Below, piece by piece: positions 53,537 through 63,458 of a stretch of 64,000 nucleotides of DNA (position 1 is its first letter; each line of letters begins with the position of its first letter). The DNA is from Paraburkholderia translucens (GTDB taxonomy: Bacteria; Pseudomonadota; Gammaproteobacteria; Burkholderiales; Burkholderiaceae): NCBI RefSeq assembly GCF_020881035.1, contig NZ_JAJITC010000003.1:1-64000 (forward strand), in the 5' to 3' direction. Under the pieces are notes generated by a model. That model searched no databases and had not been told where the DNA came from. It saw nothing but the letters and a program-made list of their open reading frames with translations. Position numbers and translations under genes: made by a program.

Positions 53537-54375
53537 TGAACACTTCCTCGAAAATCTCCATCGAACTGGTATCGAAGTACTTTGGGCGCGGCGGCGACCA
53601 GGTGCGCGCGCTCGCCAGCATCGAACTCAACGTACGGCAAAACGAGTTCATCACGCTAGTGGGGGCCTCGGGCTGCGGCAAGTCCACCTTGCTGCGCATT
53701 CTCGGCGGCCTCGAAACGATCGACGAAGGCGCGGTTCGCGTGGACGGACAAGCGATCGAAGGCCCAGGCGTAGACCGCGCCATGGTGTTCCAGCACTACA
53801 GCCTGTACCCGTGGCTGACGGTTCGCCAGAACATCCAGTTTTCGCGGCGGCTCAAGACCAACCGGCGCGATCTGAGTTCGAGCGCGGTCGAGGTGGCGAG
53901 CGGGCGAGCGGACGCGCTGCTGCGCCTGATGGGGCTCACGCACGTTGCCGACGCGTTTCCGAACCAGCTCTCCGGCGGCATGCAGCAGCGCGTGGCAATC
54001 GCGCGCGCATTGCAGGGCAAGCCATCCATCCTGCTGATGGACGAACCGTTCGGCGCGCTCGACGCGCAGACCCGCGAGGTGATGCACGATTTGATTCTGC
54101 ACGTGCATGCACTGGAGAAGTCCACTATCGTGTTCGTCACGCACGACGTGGAGGAAGCCATCTACCTCGGCCATCGCGTCGTGCTGATGGCGCCGCGGCC
54201 GGGTCGCATCGACACGATCTACGACGTGCCGTTGCCTGCCGTGCGCGATCCGGAGATGAAGCTCGCTCCGGAATTCAATGCGCTCAAACGCCAAATTCTG
54301 GCGCGTATTCGCGAGACGTCGGGCATGAAGACCGACCTCGAAATGCTCGAGCAGCTCACACGCACCGAGGCGTGA
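53533..54375 (+). CDS. ABC transporter ATP-binding protein (NitT/TauT family)
   Basis: The 280-residue ATPase has Walker A GASGCGKST (44-52), the Q-loop FQHYSLYPWLT, signature LSGGMQQR and Walker B ILLMDEPFGALD. Its ATG overlaps the permease TGA by four bases. With the preceding genes it completes a probable guanidine-type importer. The stop at 54375 is followed by the convergent isochorismatase-family gene 24 bp away. Confidence 0.93.
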   Translation: MMNTSSKISIELVSKYFGRGGDQVRALASIELNVRQNEFITLVGASGCGKSTLLRILGGLETIDEGAVRVDGQAIEGPGVDRAMVFQHYSLYPWLTVRQNIQFSRRLKTNRRDLSSSAVEVASGRADALLRLMGLTHVADAFPNQLSGGMQQRVAIARALQGKPSILLMDEPFGALDAQTREVMHDLILHVHALEKSTIVFVTHDVEEAIYLGHRVVLMAPRPGRIDTIYDVPLPAVRDPEMKLAPEFNALKRQILARIRETSGMKTDLEMLEQLTRTEA

Positions 54376-54399
54376 ACCGCGCAGCGGCGCGCCGCATGC

Positions 54400-55092
54400 T
54401 CAGGCGTGCGGCGCGAACGTCTCCAGCGCGGCGAGCAGATCGTTCGAGCGCGCGGTGGCGGCGAGATACCCGCCCTCGACGCGCAGCAAGCGGATCGCGT
54501 CGGCGTGATCGCTCGCGTTCGGCTCCGCGCAGCAGTCTTCGAGCACGAGCACCTCATAGCCGCGATCGCTCGCCTCGCGCGCCGTGCTCGTCACGCAAAC
54601 GCCGGTCGTCACGCCGGTCAGGATCAGCCGCGTGATGCCGGAAACCGTCAACACGTGATGCAGGTCCGTGGCGTGAAAAGCGCCGGTGCCGGGCTTGTCG
54701 ATCACAATTTCGTTTTCGCGCGGCTGGAGTTCGTCGATGATCTGCCAGCCCGCTTCGCCGCGCACCAGCAACCTGCCGAGGGGCCCGCGGCTGCCGATTG
54801 CGGCGCCTGCCAGCGCAGTCTTCAGGCGCTTGCTCTCGGGAAGATCCGCGAGGTCGGGGCGGTGTCCTTCGCGCGTGTGCACGATCTTCATGCCGAGCTC
54901 GGCCGCACGGTCCCGTACGCGCTGGATATGCGGCACGATGGCCCGGGCGGGGCCGACATCGGCGCCGCGTGCGCCCATGTAACCACGCGGGTCGCAAAAG
55001 TCGCGTTGCATGTCGATGATGACGAGCGCGGTCGACTCGATCGTCAACGGGCCGGTGATCGGAAAATCGTAGGGCTGGGCAGGGATCTTCAT
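54400..55092 (-). CDS. Isochorismatase-superfamily cysteine hydrolase, biuret/ureidoacrylate amidohydrolase-like
   Basis: The 230-residue protein has the catalytic triad D27 (VIIDMQRDF), K133 (VIDKPGTGAF) and C166 (TTGVCVTSTA). Local sequence (GYMGARGADVGPARAIVPHIQ) resembles biuret hydrolase and RutB-type amidohydrolases, which cleave ureido compounds such as biuret. It is encoded opposite to the flanking riboswitch transcripts and sits between them, so it may serve a related nitrogen substrate (biuret or an ureido product) in the same locus. Its regulation is not visible. Confidence 0.82.
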   Translation of the reverse strand: MKIPAQPYDFPITGPLTIESTALVIIDMQRDFCDPRGYMGARGADVGPARAIVPHIQRVRDRAAELGMKIVHTREGHRPDLADLPESKRLKTALAGAAIGSRGPLGRLLVRGEAGWQIIDELQPRENEIVIDKPGTGAFHATDLHHVLTVSGITRLILTGVTTGVCVTSTAREASDRGYEVLVLEDCCAEPNASDHADAIRLLRVEGGYLAATARSNDLLAALETFAPHA

Positions 55093-55307
55093 GGTTGAGT
55101 ACGCAAGGACCGAGCCGCCAGATTAAGCCGACAAAATTGTGCGGACACGCAGGCACCGAACTGAAGCTTGCCGTTTTGTGCGAGGCGTAAAGATGGTGCG
55201 GAATCGTCTGAAGTGGTGCTTCTTTCCCGGGCCTTTGCGCAGTTTTGATTGGCACGCTATTCGCTTAATTTCTGCTCGAGAGGTGCGAAGCAATTTGCAT
55301 CATCTTA

Positions 55308-55444
55308 GGATGGCTAGGGTTCCGGTCGTCGCGCTGCAAAGCGCGACGATGGCTGGTCCGAGAGCCATCCGGTCTTGTTGCCTGCCTCATATTGCAAATC
55401 GAAGGCGGCGGTAAGGCTCCACGGAGGGATAAAAGCCCGGGAGG
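55308..55444 (+). promoter_or_regulatory. Guanidine-I (ykkC) riboswitch 2
   Basis: The ykkC core is complete: stem GGATGGCT (55308-55315) with AGCCATCC (55363-55370), CTAGGGTTCCGG, GGCTGGTCCGAGAG and a 3' block CACGGAGGGATAAAAGCCCGGGAG. Its GTCGTCGCGC/GCGCGACGAT hairpin loop is larger than in riboswitch 1, and its linker to the 3' block is longer. It precedes the guanidine degradation genes by 62 bases. Confidence 0.95.
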
Positions 55445-55505
55445 TCGCGATGTCGTCGGAATCGCCCTCTCACTGCTTTTGTCTACCCCGATATCAGGAG
55501 CCGCC

Positions 55506-56261
55506 ATGTCGCCGCAACGATTTTCCGAACCCGTTCCCTTGTCCCAGGTTCTCTGGGAAACCGTCATCCCCGCCGGTACGCACTGGTCAGGCGTGCTGCG
55601 CCGCGGCCTCGCGCTGCGCCTTGTCGATATCGAGGGTGGCGCCAATCTCTCCGCTGTGTTCTACCGCCAGGAAGATCCGCTCGAACGCTACAACATGGCG
55701 GATACACTCAAGGCGCAGCACATCGCACATTTGACGAGCGGTCACGTGCTGTACTCGGACATGGGCCGTGTGATGGCCTCGATCACGCACGACACGCTGG
55801 GCTGGCACGATCCGGTCGGCGGTGTCGGCAACGCCAAGCTGTTCGAGCGCCGCTACGGCAAGACGACCTACCAGGCACAGCGAAACGACATGATCCGCAA
55901 CGGGCGCGACAGCCTCGTGCTCGAACTCGCGAAGCACGGTCTCGGTGCGCGCGATCTGGTCGCCAACGTCAACTTCTTCAGCAAGGTCGCTTTTGGCGAT
56001 GACGGCTCGCTGACCTGGGTGCCGGAGCACTCGAAGGCGGGAGCGTGCCTGGACCTGCGCTTCGAGATGAACACGCTCGCCGCGTTTTCGACAGCGCCGC
56101 ATCCGCTCGATGCGAACCCGGCTTATGCGCCGAAGCCGGTGAAGCTCGTTGCCTACCGTGCCTACGCCGCCGATGCCCGCGTGCCCGACAACGACGCCTG
56201 CCGCAGCGCCTGCCCCGAGAACACCCGCGGGTTCGTCAACACCGACCGTCTGTTTGCGTAA
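55506..56261 (+). CDS. cgdB: DUF1989 urea-amidolyase-associated protein, carboxyguanidine deiminase subunit (UAAP1/CgdB-like)
   Basis: The 251-residue DUF1989 protein has LRLVDIEGGANLSAVFYRQEDPLERYNMADTLKAQHI, and a C-terminal CRSACPEN segment with cysteine ligands. Two DUF1989 proteins form the heteromeric carboxyguanidine deiminase, which removes ammonia from carboxyguanidine made by the carboxylase encoded downstream. The gene is the first after riboswitch 2 (ATG 55506; the longer frame from 55392 overlaps the riboswitch). The next subunit starts 9 bp after it. The A/B assignment is tentative. Confidence 0.88.
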   Translation: MSPQRFSEPVPLSQVLWETVIPAGTHWSGVLRRGLALRLVDIEGGANLSAVFYRQEDPLERYNMADTLKAQHIAHLTSGHVLYSDMGRVMASITHDTLGWHDPVGGVGNAKLFERRYGKTTYQAQRNDMIRNGRDSLVLELAKHGLGARDLVANVNFFSKVAFGDDGSLTWVPEHSKAGACLDLRFEMNTLAAFSTAPHPLDANPAYAPKPVKLVAYRAYAADARVPDNDACRSACPENTRGFVNTDRLFA

Positions 56262-56270
56262 GGAGCCGTC

Positions 56271-56927
56271 ATGCCTATTGTCGAAAGCCAACTGGACACG
56301 CAACGCGCGTCTTACGACTTCACGCTGCTCGCAGGCGAGCCGTGGCTTCACCCGTTAAAGCGCGGCGAGGTGCTGCGCATTCTCGATCTCGAAGGCAACC
56401 AGGCCGTCGACACGCTCTTCTACAACAGCGCCGACCCGCTCGAGCGCTATAGCGCGCAGGACACGATTCGCGAGCAGGGCAATTTGTACCTCACGGCAGG
56501 CAGCGTCCTGATGTCGAACCTGGGCAACCCGATGCTGACCATCGTCGCCGATACCTGCGGGCGCCACGATACGCTCGGCGGCGCTTGCGCGGCGGAGAGC
56601 AACACCGTGCGTTACGCACTCGAGAAGCGCTATATGCACAACTGCCGCGACAGCTTTCTGAATGTCATCACGCATTGCGACTGTGGCGCCCATGCGCGTC
56701 TGACCAAACGCGACATTGTCAGTAACATCAACTTCTTCATGAATGTGCCAGTTACCCCGGAGGGAAAGCTGACGTTCGAGGACGGCATTTCGGCGCCCGG
56801 CAAATATGTCGAATTGCGCGCGCATATGGACGTGAGTGTGCTGATCTCGAACTGTCCTCAGCTCAACAATCCTTGCAACGGCTATAACCCGACGCCTGTG
56901 CGGTTGACCATCTGGGAGGCGTCATGA
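56271..56927 (+). CDS. cgdA: DUF1989 urea-amidolyase-associated protein, carboxyguanidine deiminase subunit (UAAP2/CgdA-like)
   Basis: The 218-residue DUF1989 protein has [51 protein letters not shown] and [14 protein letters not shown], with several Cys/His residues that likely bind zinc (HCDCGAH). It is paired with the preceding subunit. Its TGA overlaps the carboxylase ATG by four bases (ATGA), so translational coupling is expected. Which subunit is A or B is tentative. Confidence 0.88.
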   Translation: MPIVESQLDTQRASYDFTLLAGEPWLHPLKRGEVLRILDLEGNQAVDTLFYNSADPLERYSAQDTIREQGNLYLTAGSVLMSNLGNPMLTIVADTCGRHDTLGGACAAESNTVRYALEKRYMHNCRDSFLNVITHCDCGAHARLTKRDIVSNINFFMNVPVTPEGKLTFEDGISAPGKYVELRAHMDVSVLISNCPQLNNPCNGYNPTPVRLTIWEAS

Positions 56928-59900
56928 GCTTCGGCAAGGTTCTGATTGCGAATCGCGGCGAGATTGCGTGCCGCGTAGTTCGCACGCTGCGCCGGCTGGG
57001 TATCGCTTCGGTCGCGGTCTATTCGGAGGCGGACCGGCATGCGCGCCACGTGCTGGAAGCCGATGAAGCGGTGTGCGTCGGCCCCGCCCCGGCGGCGCAG
57101 AGCTACCTGAACGTCGCTGCCATCCTCGACGCGGCGCGCAAGACAGGCGCACACGCCGTGCATCCAGGCTATGGTTTTCTTTCGGAGAACGCAGCGTTCG
57201 CGCAGGCCTGCGAAGAGGCGGGGATCCGCTTCATTGGTCCGCGCCCGGAGCAGATGCGCGCGTTCGGCCTCAAGCATACGGCGCGTGCGCTCGCGCGCGC
57301 GCACGACGTGCCGCTGCTGCCCGGCACGGGCCTGCTCCCCGATCTGGCGAGCGCGCAAGCCGAGGCCGCGCGCATCAGCTATCCGGTGATGCTCAAGAGC
57401 ACGGCGGGCGGCGGCGGCATCGGCATGGCGCTGTGTCGCGACGCGCAACAGCTCGAAGCCGCATTTGCGTCGGTCGCGCGTCTGGGGGAGGCGAACTTTG
57501 CCAACGCCGGCGTCTACCTGGAGAAGTTCGTCGAGCACGCGCGGCATATCGAGGTGCAGATATTCGGCGACGGCAAGGGCGGCGTGATCGCGCTCGGCGA
57601 GCGCGACTGCTCGGTGCAGCGGCGCAACCAGAAAGTGATCGAGGAAACGCCTGCACCCGGCCTCTCCGACGTGGAACGCGCGGCGCTGCATGCGAGCGCG
57701 GTGCGGCTTGCTCAGGCGGTGGCCTACGCTTCGGCAGGCACGGTGGAGTTCGTGTTCGACACGCTGGAGCGGCGCTTTTACTTCCTGGAAGTGAATACGC
57801 GCCTGCAGGTCGAGCACTGCGTGACGGAGGCGGTGACGGGCCTCGATCTCGTTGAATGGATGATTCGCCAAGCCGAAGGCACGTTGCCGCCGCTGGAAAC
57901 GATTGCACGCGCGCCGAACGGCGCGAGCATCCAGGTGCGCCTCTACGCGGAAGACCCGCACAAGCAGTTCCAGCCGAGCGCGGGCACGCTGACCCATGTG
58001 GACTTTCCGTCCGATGCGCGCGTCGACACCTGGGTCGAGGCGGGCACCGAGATCAGTTCGTTCTACGATCCGCTTCTTGCGAAGCTGATCGTCAAGGGGG
58101 AAACGCGTGCGGAGGCGCTCGCAGCGCTGCGCGACGCGCTCTCGCGCACGCATCTCTACGGCATCGAAACGAACCTCGACTATTTGCGCGCCATTGCCGG
58201 TTCGAGCACCTTCGCACGCGCCGAGCAGACCACGGGCTTCCTGTCGCGCTTCGCGTTCGCGCCGCATACGATCGACGTGCTCGACGGCGGTGTGCAGACC
58301 ACCGTGCAACAGACACCCGGCCGGCTCGGCTACTGGGACGTCGGTGTGCCGCCTTCGGGCCCGATGGACGATCTCTCGTTCGATCTCGTCAATGAGCTGG
58401 TCGGGAACGCCCCCGACGCCGCCGGTCTCGAGTTCACGATGGTGGGCGCAACGCTGCGCTTCAACAGCACCGCGCTTTTCGTCCTCGGCGGCGCGCCGCT
58501 CGCGGCGACGCTCGACGGCGCACCGGTCGCGTTCTGGCAGGTGCAGCGCGCCGCGCCCGGCGCCGTGCTGAAGCTCGGTGGCGTGACCGGCGCAGGCGTG
58601 CGTGCGTATCTCGCCGTCAAGGGCGGCCTCCAGGTGCCGGACTATCTCGGCAGCAAGGCCACGTTTACGCTCGGTCAGTTCGGCGGTCATGCGGGCCGCG
58701 CGCTGCGGCGGGGCGACGTGCTCCACTTTGCCGAAGACGCCGGCTCGGGCGAAGCGGGCGCCACGCTCCCTGCGGCCCGCATTCCCGAGCTGACGAGCCA
58801 CTGGACGCTCGGCGTGCTCGACGGTCCGCATGGCGCGCCCGACTTCTTCACGCCCGCCGACATCGACATGCTGTACGGCACGCGCTGGGCGGTTCACTAC
58901 AATTCGAGCCGCACGGGCGTGCGCCTGATCGGGCCGAAGCCGCAATGGGCGCGTGCGGACGGCGGTGAGGCCGGCTTGCATCCGTCGAACATCCACGACA
59001 ACGCCTACGCGATCGGCGCCGTCGATTTCACCGGCGACATGCCGGTGATCCTCGGGCCGGACGGGCCGAGCCTTGGCGGCTTCGTCTGCCCCGTCACGGT
59101 GGTGCGCGAGGAGCTCTGGAAGCTCGGCCAGCTCCGTCCGGGCGATACCGTACAGTTCGCGCGCGTGGTCGAAAAGCGGGAACCGGCTGCACCTTCTGCG
59201 CCCGCTGGGGAGTGCGTGCTGTATCGCGACGCCGGGGCAGGCGAAGGGATCGGCGTAGTGTATCGGCGCTCGGGCGACGGCAATCTGCTGATCGAGTACG
59301 GTCCGCTTGTGCTCGACCTCAATCTGCGCTTTCGCGTGCATGCGCTCATGACATGGCTACAAAGGGCGGACCTGCCGGGCATCGTCGACCTCACGCCCGG
59401 CATCCGCTCGCTGCAGGTGCACTTCGACCCACGCGTGCTGGCGCGCGAGAAGCTCATCGAGCATTTGCAGCGGGCAGAGCGCGAGCTGCCCCCCGTCACC
59501 GAGATGCGTGTGCCGAACCGCATCGTGCATTTGCCGCTCTCCTGGGACGACCCGTCCACGCGCGTCGCGATCGAACGGTACATGCAGTCGGTGCGGCCCG
59601 ACGCGCCGTGGTGCCCGAGCAATATCGAGTTCATCCGCCGCATCAACGGGCTCGAGAGCATCGACGACGTCAAGCGCATCGTGTTCGACGCGCGCTACCT
59701 CGTCATGGGCCTAGGCGACGTCTATCTCGGCGCGCCGGTCGCAACGCCGCTCGATCCGCGCCACCGGCTCGTCACCACCAAATACAACCCGGCGCGCACG
59801 TGGACGCCGGAGAACGCGGTCGGCATCGGCGGCGCCTACCTGTGCGTGTACGGCATGGAAGGGCCGGGCGGATATCAGTTCGTGGGCCGCACGGTGCAGA

Positions 59901-60511
59901 TGTGGAACCGCTATCGCACCACACGCGAGTTCGAGGCGGGCAAGCCCTGGTTGCTGCGCGTTTTCGACGAGATTCGTTTCTACGAAGTCAGCGAAGCGGA
60001 GCTCGCGCAGCTGCGCGCCGACTTCATCGCCGGTCGCGCCAGCCTCAAGATCGAAGAGTCTGTATTCGATCTCGGCGCTTACAGCGAGCTTCTCCGTGAA
60101 CAGGCCAGTTCGATCGCGGCGTTCAAGGCGACCCAGCAGGCCGCGTTCGAAGCGGAGCGCGAACGCTGGCGCGCGGCGGGCCACACGCAATACAGCGCCG
60201 ATCAGGAGAGCGCGGGTACGGCGTCCGGCGGCGCCGGCGATGCGCTCGACGAAGGCTGCCTGGCACTGTCGGCCGATCTTTCCGGCAGCGTCTGGAAGCT
60301 GCTCGTGAAACCGGGCGATGCCATCGAGAAAGGGCAGGTTGTCGCCATTCTCGAATCGATGAAGATGGAAGTCTCCGTAAGCGCGAGCGAGGCGGGCACG
60401 ATCGAATCGGTCGATTGCAGCGAAGGGGCGGCCATCGTCAGCGGACAACGACTCATGGTGCTGCGCGTCGAGGCGCGCACCCCCACACTTCAAGAGGAAT
60501 CCCAGGTATGA
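56924..60511 (+). CDS. Biotin-dependent urea/guanidine carboxylase
   Basis: The 1195-residue enzyme has an N-terminal biotin carboxylase domain ([20 protein letters not shown]), the allophanate-hydrolase-like KipA/KipI domains in the middle ([18 protein letters not shown] and [20 protein letters not shown]) and a C-terminal biotin domain with the biotinylated K1147 in LESMKMEV. It carboxylates guanidine or urea with ATP and bicarbonate. Context (riboswitch 2 and the deiminase subunits) makes guanidine the likely substrate. The start overlaps the deiminase stop, the stop overlaps the next start. The two-subunit-free single chain is typical. Confidence 0.92.
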   Translation: MSFGKVLIANRGEIACRVVRTLRRLGIASVAVYSEADRHARHVLEADEAVCVGPAPAAQSYLNVAAILDAARKTGAHAVHPGYGFLSENAAFAQACEEAGIRFIGPRPEQMRAFGLKHTARALARAHDVPLLPGTGLLPDLASAQAEAARISYPVMLKSTAGGGGIGMALCRDAQQLEAAFASVARLGEANFANAGVYLEKFVEHARHIEVQIFGDGKGGVIALGERDCSVQRRNQKVIEETPAPGLSDVERAALHASAVRLAQAVAYASAGTVEFVFDTLERRFYFLEVNTRLQVEHCVTEAVTGLDLVEWMIRQAEGTLPPLETIARAPNGASIQVRLYAEDPHKQFQPSAGTLTHVDFPSDARVDTWVEAGTEISSFYDPLLAKLIVKGETRAEALAALRDALSRTHLYGIETNLDYLRAIAGSSTFARAEQTTGFLSRFAFAPHTIDVLDGGVQTTVQQTPGRLGYWDVGVPPSGPMDDLSFDLVNELVGNAPDAAGLEFTMVGATLRFNSTALFVLGGAPLAATLDGAPVAFWQVQRAAPGAVLKLGGVTGAGVRAYLAVKGGLQVPDYLGSKATFTLGQFGGHAGRALRRGDVLHFAEDAGSGEAGATLPAARIPELTSHWTLGVLDGPHGAPDFFTPADIDMLYGTRWAVHYNSSRTGVRLIGPKPQWARADGGEAGLHPSNIHDNAYAIGAVDFTGDMPVILGPDGPSLGGFVCPVTVVREELWKLGQLRPGDTVQFARVVEKREPAAPSAPAGECVLYRDAGAGEGIGVVYRRSGDGNLLIEYGPLVLDLNLRFRVHALMTWLQRADLPGIVDLTPGIRSLQVHFDPRVLAREKLIEHLQRAERELPPVTEMRVPNRIVHLPLSWDDPSTRVAIERYMQSVRPDAPWCPSNIEFIRRINGLESIDDVKRIVFDARYLVMGLGDVYLGAPVATPLDPRHRLVTTKYNPARTWTPENAVGIGGAYLCVYGMEGPGGYQFVGRTVQMWNRYRTTREFEAGKPWLLRVFDEIRFYEVSEAELAQLRADFIAGRASLKIEESVFDLGAYSELLREQASSIAAFKATQQAAFEAERERWRAAGHTQYSADQESAGTASGGAGDALDEGCLALSADLSGSVWKLLVKPGDAIEKGQVVAILESMKMEVSVSASEAGTIESVDCSEGAAIVSGQRLMVLRVEARTPTLQEESQV

Positions 60512-62340
60512 ATGCAGCGCAACCCATGACGATTGCCGGACTGCAAGCGCAGTATCGCGACGGCACGCTTACGCCGGCGCAGCTCGTCGATTCGATCGCC
60601 GCACGCCTTGCCGAGGGCGACCCCCATCACGCCTGGATCCGCCCGCTCACGCGCGACGAGATGATGCGCTACGCCGAGGCTTTGGAGGATCGCGATCCGG
60701 CGAGCCTGCCGCTTTATGGCGTGCCGTTTGCGATCAAGGACAACATCGATCTCGCGGGCATTCCCACCACGGCCGGCTGCCCCGACTACGCCTACGTGCC
60801 ACAGACGAGTGCGCCCGTGGTCGCCCGCCTGATCGCGGCTGGTGCGATTCCGGTGGGCAAGACCAATCTCGACCAGTTCGCAACCGGCCTGTCCGGCCAG
60901 CGCTCGCCATATGGAGCGTGCCGCAATGCGCTCGACATGCGCTACGCTTCCGGCGGTTCGAGCTCCGGCTCGGCCGTGAGCGTAGCGCTCGGCATCGTCG
61001 CGTTTTCGCTGGGTACCGACACGGCGGGCTCGGGCCGCGTGCCCGCCGCGTTTCACGGCCTGATCGGCCTGAAGCCGACCAAGGGCGTGCTCAGCACGCA
61101 GGGCGTCGTGCCCGCCTGCAAATCGCTCGATTGCGTGACAATCTTCGCGCAGACGATCGGCGACGCGCGCATCGTGTTCGATGCGGCGCGCGGCGTGGCC
61201 GAAGACGATCCCTATGGCCGCCTGTGGTCGCCCCTCGCGGGCGCAGCAAGACCACGCGAAGCCCGGTCGCTGGCAGGCGTGCGGCTTGGCGTGCCGCGTG
61301 CCGCGCAGCTCGAGTTTTTCGGCGACGACTCGTATCGCGCCGCATTCGATGCCGCGCTCGCACGCGCGAAGGCAGCCGGCGCACACCTCGTGGAGATCGA
61401 TTTCGAGCCGTTCCTCGCCACGGCGCGCCTGCTCTACGAAGGGCCGTGGGTGGCGGAACGGCTTGCGGCGATACGCGAGTTCCATGCGGCGAAGCCTGAG
61501 GCGCTTCATCCGGTGATCAGGGAGATCATTGGTGGCGCGGCGCGCTGGAGCGCTGCGGACGTGTTCGAGGCCTTCGATCGCCTCGCAACGTTGAGGCTGC
61601 AAAGCGAACGCGTCTGGTCCTCGATCGACGCGATCTTCATGCCGACCTCGGCGACGACGGCGACCGTCGACGAACTGGAAGCCGATCCGATCCGTGTGAA
61701 CTCACGCTTCGGCTACTACACGAACTTCGTCAATCTGCTCGACCTTTCTGCGCTCGCCGTGCCGGCCGGGCAGTGCACCGTGGGGCGGCATGCCAGACTG
61801 CCTTTCGGCATCACGTTCGTTGCGCGAGCTCACGAAGACGCCTGGCTGCTCGACCTCGCGAAAGCATGGCTCGGCAATGACGAAACGGGCGCGGAAGCCG
61901 CCAACCCGAGCGACGACTTGAACGGCCGCACGCGCGTCGCGGTGGTTGGCGCGCATCTGACGGGGCAACCGCTCAACTGGCAACTCACGCAGCGCAACGC
62001 GCGCCTCATCCGCACCACACGCACCGCGCAGGAGTACCGGCTTTACGCATTGCCGGCCGCGCCCGGCGCAGTCGGCAAGCCGGGCTTGGTGCGTACGGCT
62101 CATGACGGCGTGGCGATCGAGGTCGAGGTCTGGGAGATGCCGGTCTGCGCCTATGGCAGCTTCGTGGCCGGGATTGCGCCGCCGCTCGGGATCGGCACGC
62201 TGAAGCTTGCCGACGGGTCGCTCGTACAGGGCTTTCTGTGCGAGAGCGCGGCGCTGGCGGGTGCGATCGACATCAGCGATGCGGGCGGGTGGCGGTCATG
62301 GGTCGGGGGTTGTTCTGAAACGGCTGACGTGGGGCCGTAA
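60508..62340 (+). CDS. atzF: Allophanate hydrolase
   Basis: The 610-residue protein has the amidase signature with catalytic K77, S151 and S175 ([12 protein letters not shown] and DTAGSGR), spaced as in AtzF. The C-terminal domain ([29 protein letters not shown] and [20 protein letters not shown]) marks allophanate hydrolase rather than a plain amidase. It splits allophanate to two ammonia and two CO2, the last step of the pathway here. The ATG at 60508 overlaps the carboxylase stop as ATGA. The longer frame from 60415 is excluded by that overlap. Confidence 0.93.
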   Translation: MNAAQPMTIAGLQAQYRDGTLTPAQLVDSIAARLAEGDPHHAWIRPLTRDEMMRYAEALEDRDPASLPLYGVPFAIKDNIDLAGIPTTAGCPDYAYVPQTSAPVVARLIAAGAIPVGKTNLDQFATGLSGQRSPYGACRNALDMRYASGGSSSGSAVSVALGIVAFSLGTDTAGSGRVPAAFHGLIGLKPTKGVLSTQGVVPACKSLDCVTIFAQTIGDARIVFDAARGVAEDDPYGRLWSPLAGAARPREARSLAGVRLGVPRAAQLEFFGDDSYRAAFDAALARAKAAGAHLVEIDFEPFLATARLLYEGPWVAERLAAIREFHAAKPEALHPVIREIIGGAARWSAADVFEAFDRLATLRLQSERVWSSIDAIFMPTSATTATVDELEADPIRVNSRFGYYTNFVNLLDLSALAVPAGQCTVGRHARLPFGITFVARAHEDAWLLDLAKAWLGNDETGAEAANPSDDLNGRTRVAVVGAHLTGQPLNWQLTQRNARLIRTTRTAQEYRLYALPAAPGAVGKPGLVRTAHDGVAIEVEVWEMPVCAYGSFVAGIAPPLGIGTLKLADGSLVQGFLCESAALAGAIDISDAGGWRSWVGGCSETADVGP

Positions 62341-62423
62341 ACGAGGAGTTGGGAATGGATCGAGGCGAACGCGCGTGAGTCGTTTCGGTCGGCATTGATC
62401 GACCGCGCCGAACGGGGAAAGCT

Positions 62424-62642
62424 ATGAAGCCGGAGTCGATCGAAGTGAAGCCGGTTCTCTCCGACGATGAGGCGGAGATCCTCGCTGCACGTAACGCATT
62501 CGCGAGATGCGGCGCGGAGATCGCCGCGCGCCGCCGCGCCGCGATGGAGGTCGCCGCGACGAAGGCGGGACCGGACGGGGGCGTAGACCCTGCTTTCGGT
62601 TTGCTTGGCATACATGCTCCTTTGGGTACATTTATGCCTTGA
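62424..62642 (+). CDS. Small hypothetical protein
   Basis: The 72-residue frame begins after GGGGAAAGCT and reads MKPESIEVKPVLSDDEAEIL, then AARNAFARCGAEIAARRRAA. It is acidic at the start and helical and Arg-rich after. It could be a small antitoxin-like or island protein, but I do not recognise a family. It starts 83 bp after allophanate hydrolase and ends 22 bp before the second 91-bp repeat, so it marks the edge of the mobile stretch. Confidence 0.35.
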   Translation: MKPESIEVKPVLSDDEAEILAARNAFARCGAEIAARRRAAMEVAATKAGPDGGVDPAFGLLGIHAPLGTFMP

Positions 62643-62664
62643 ACACAAAATTTCTGACAGGCTC

Positions 62665-62755
62665 AGCTGCGGAGATTTTGGGCCGTCGCCCATGTACGAA
62701 TGTCTGTCGCACGGTAATCATCTGACTGCTGTCAACCCCGGCAGCGACTTCAGAT
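62665..62755 (+). repeat. 91-bp perfect direct repeat, copy 2
   Basis: Identical to 33059-33149, base by base as far as I can check. The downstream five bases CCGTC after a short variable spot also match. Confidence 0.9.
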
Positions 62756-62777
62756 AAGCCGTCAAACATCAACAGAT

Positions 62778-63128
62778 ATGGACAATGCCAAAACCCTTGA
62801 TGGCTTCCACGACTCCTATCTCATAGGAATCGACGTGGATCATTTAACCAATTCCCTCACACTAAAACTGAGACTTGGCGAAACTGTAACATCTTTGATC
62901 TTTCAAGGTGCTACCCGGCTTTTGCTAACAGAAATGCTCATACAAAATATCGTCTATGATATTAAAGAACTGATGCCGGGTTCTGAGGCTCATCAAAACG
63001 CAAAGGCGTTACTTGATAAAACGTATTGGAAGGTCAACAATCCCGGCTCGCGCATTATCACAATCACTGCATCGCTTGGGGCGGAATTATTTATTGAATT
63101 CGAAAACGTAGAGAAACTGATTCATTGA
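62778..63128 (+). CDS. Orphan immunity-like protein, AT-rich
   Basis: The 116-residue frame starts at ATG 62778 and is markedly AT-richer than all neighbours, a sign of foreign origin. The product reads DGFHDSYLIGIDVDHLTNSL and SRIITITASLGAELFIEFEN, a small alpha plus beta protein like many immunity proteins. Its position, between the upstream conserved repeat and a toxin module, is typical of an orphan immunity gene left after its toxin tail was replaced. I cannot name a family. Confidence 0.55.
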   Translation: MDNAKTLDGFHDSYLIGIDVDHLTNSLTLKLRLGETVTSLIFQGATRLLLTEMLIQNIVYDIKELMPGSEAHQNAKALLDKTYWKVNNPGSRIITITASLGAELFIEFENVEKLIH

Positions 63129-63144
63129 TCACTCGCGCGTAGCG

Positions 63145-63458
63145 CGGGAAACTGATCAGGAAGCTCATTGGCCAGAGCTGGCTGTTTTTTCACAACGTGC
63201 GAAACCGCAACCTTGACACCGATGGCTGGTGGGTCTTCGTTGCGCTTCTCGAAGAGGTTCGCCGGGGCAAACTGCTTGTCATTAAAGGCCCGCGCGATAG
63301 CCTGTTTCCGTCACCCTGCAGCAGTACGCCGTTGAGGAATCTCGCGAGGTCCGCCCAGTACGATCCGGCCACCTGGCAAGCCCAGTTAGCCGCTGCGCGC
63401 GCAGCGAGGGCTAGTGACAGGGACGCCTCAACGCTGCTTGGCGACGCGCAGCCGTTCG
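63145..63458 (+). repeat. 314-bp direct repeat, copy 2 (toxin central module)
   Basis: Near-identical to 33361-33674. It starts directly after a stop codon (TAG, 63140-63142), so it lacks the N-terminal segment found in copy 1. Confidence 0.92.

Noticed and set aside
56882-59341. 819-codon open frame on the minus strand
   Set aside because: It is the antisense of the biotin carboxylase; high GC leaves long stop-free antisense frames. No family pattern.
62151-62693. Minus-strand frame starting in the second 91-bp repeat
   Set aside because: Antisense to the end of allophanate hydrolase; shares its start only because the repeat is shared.
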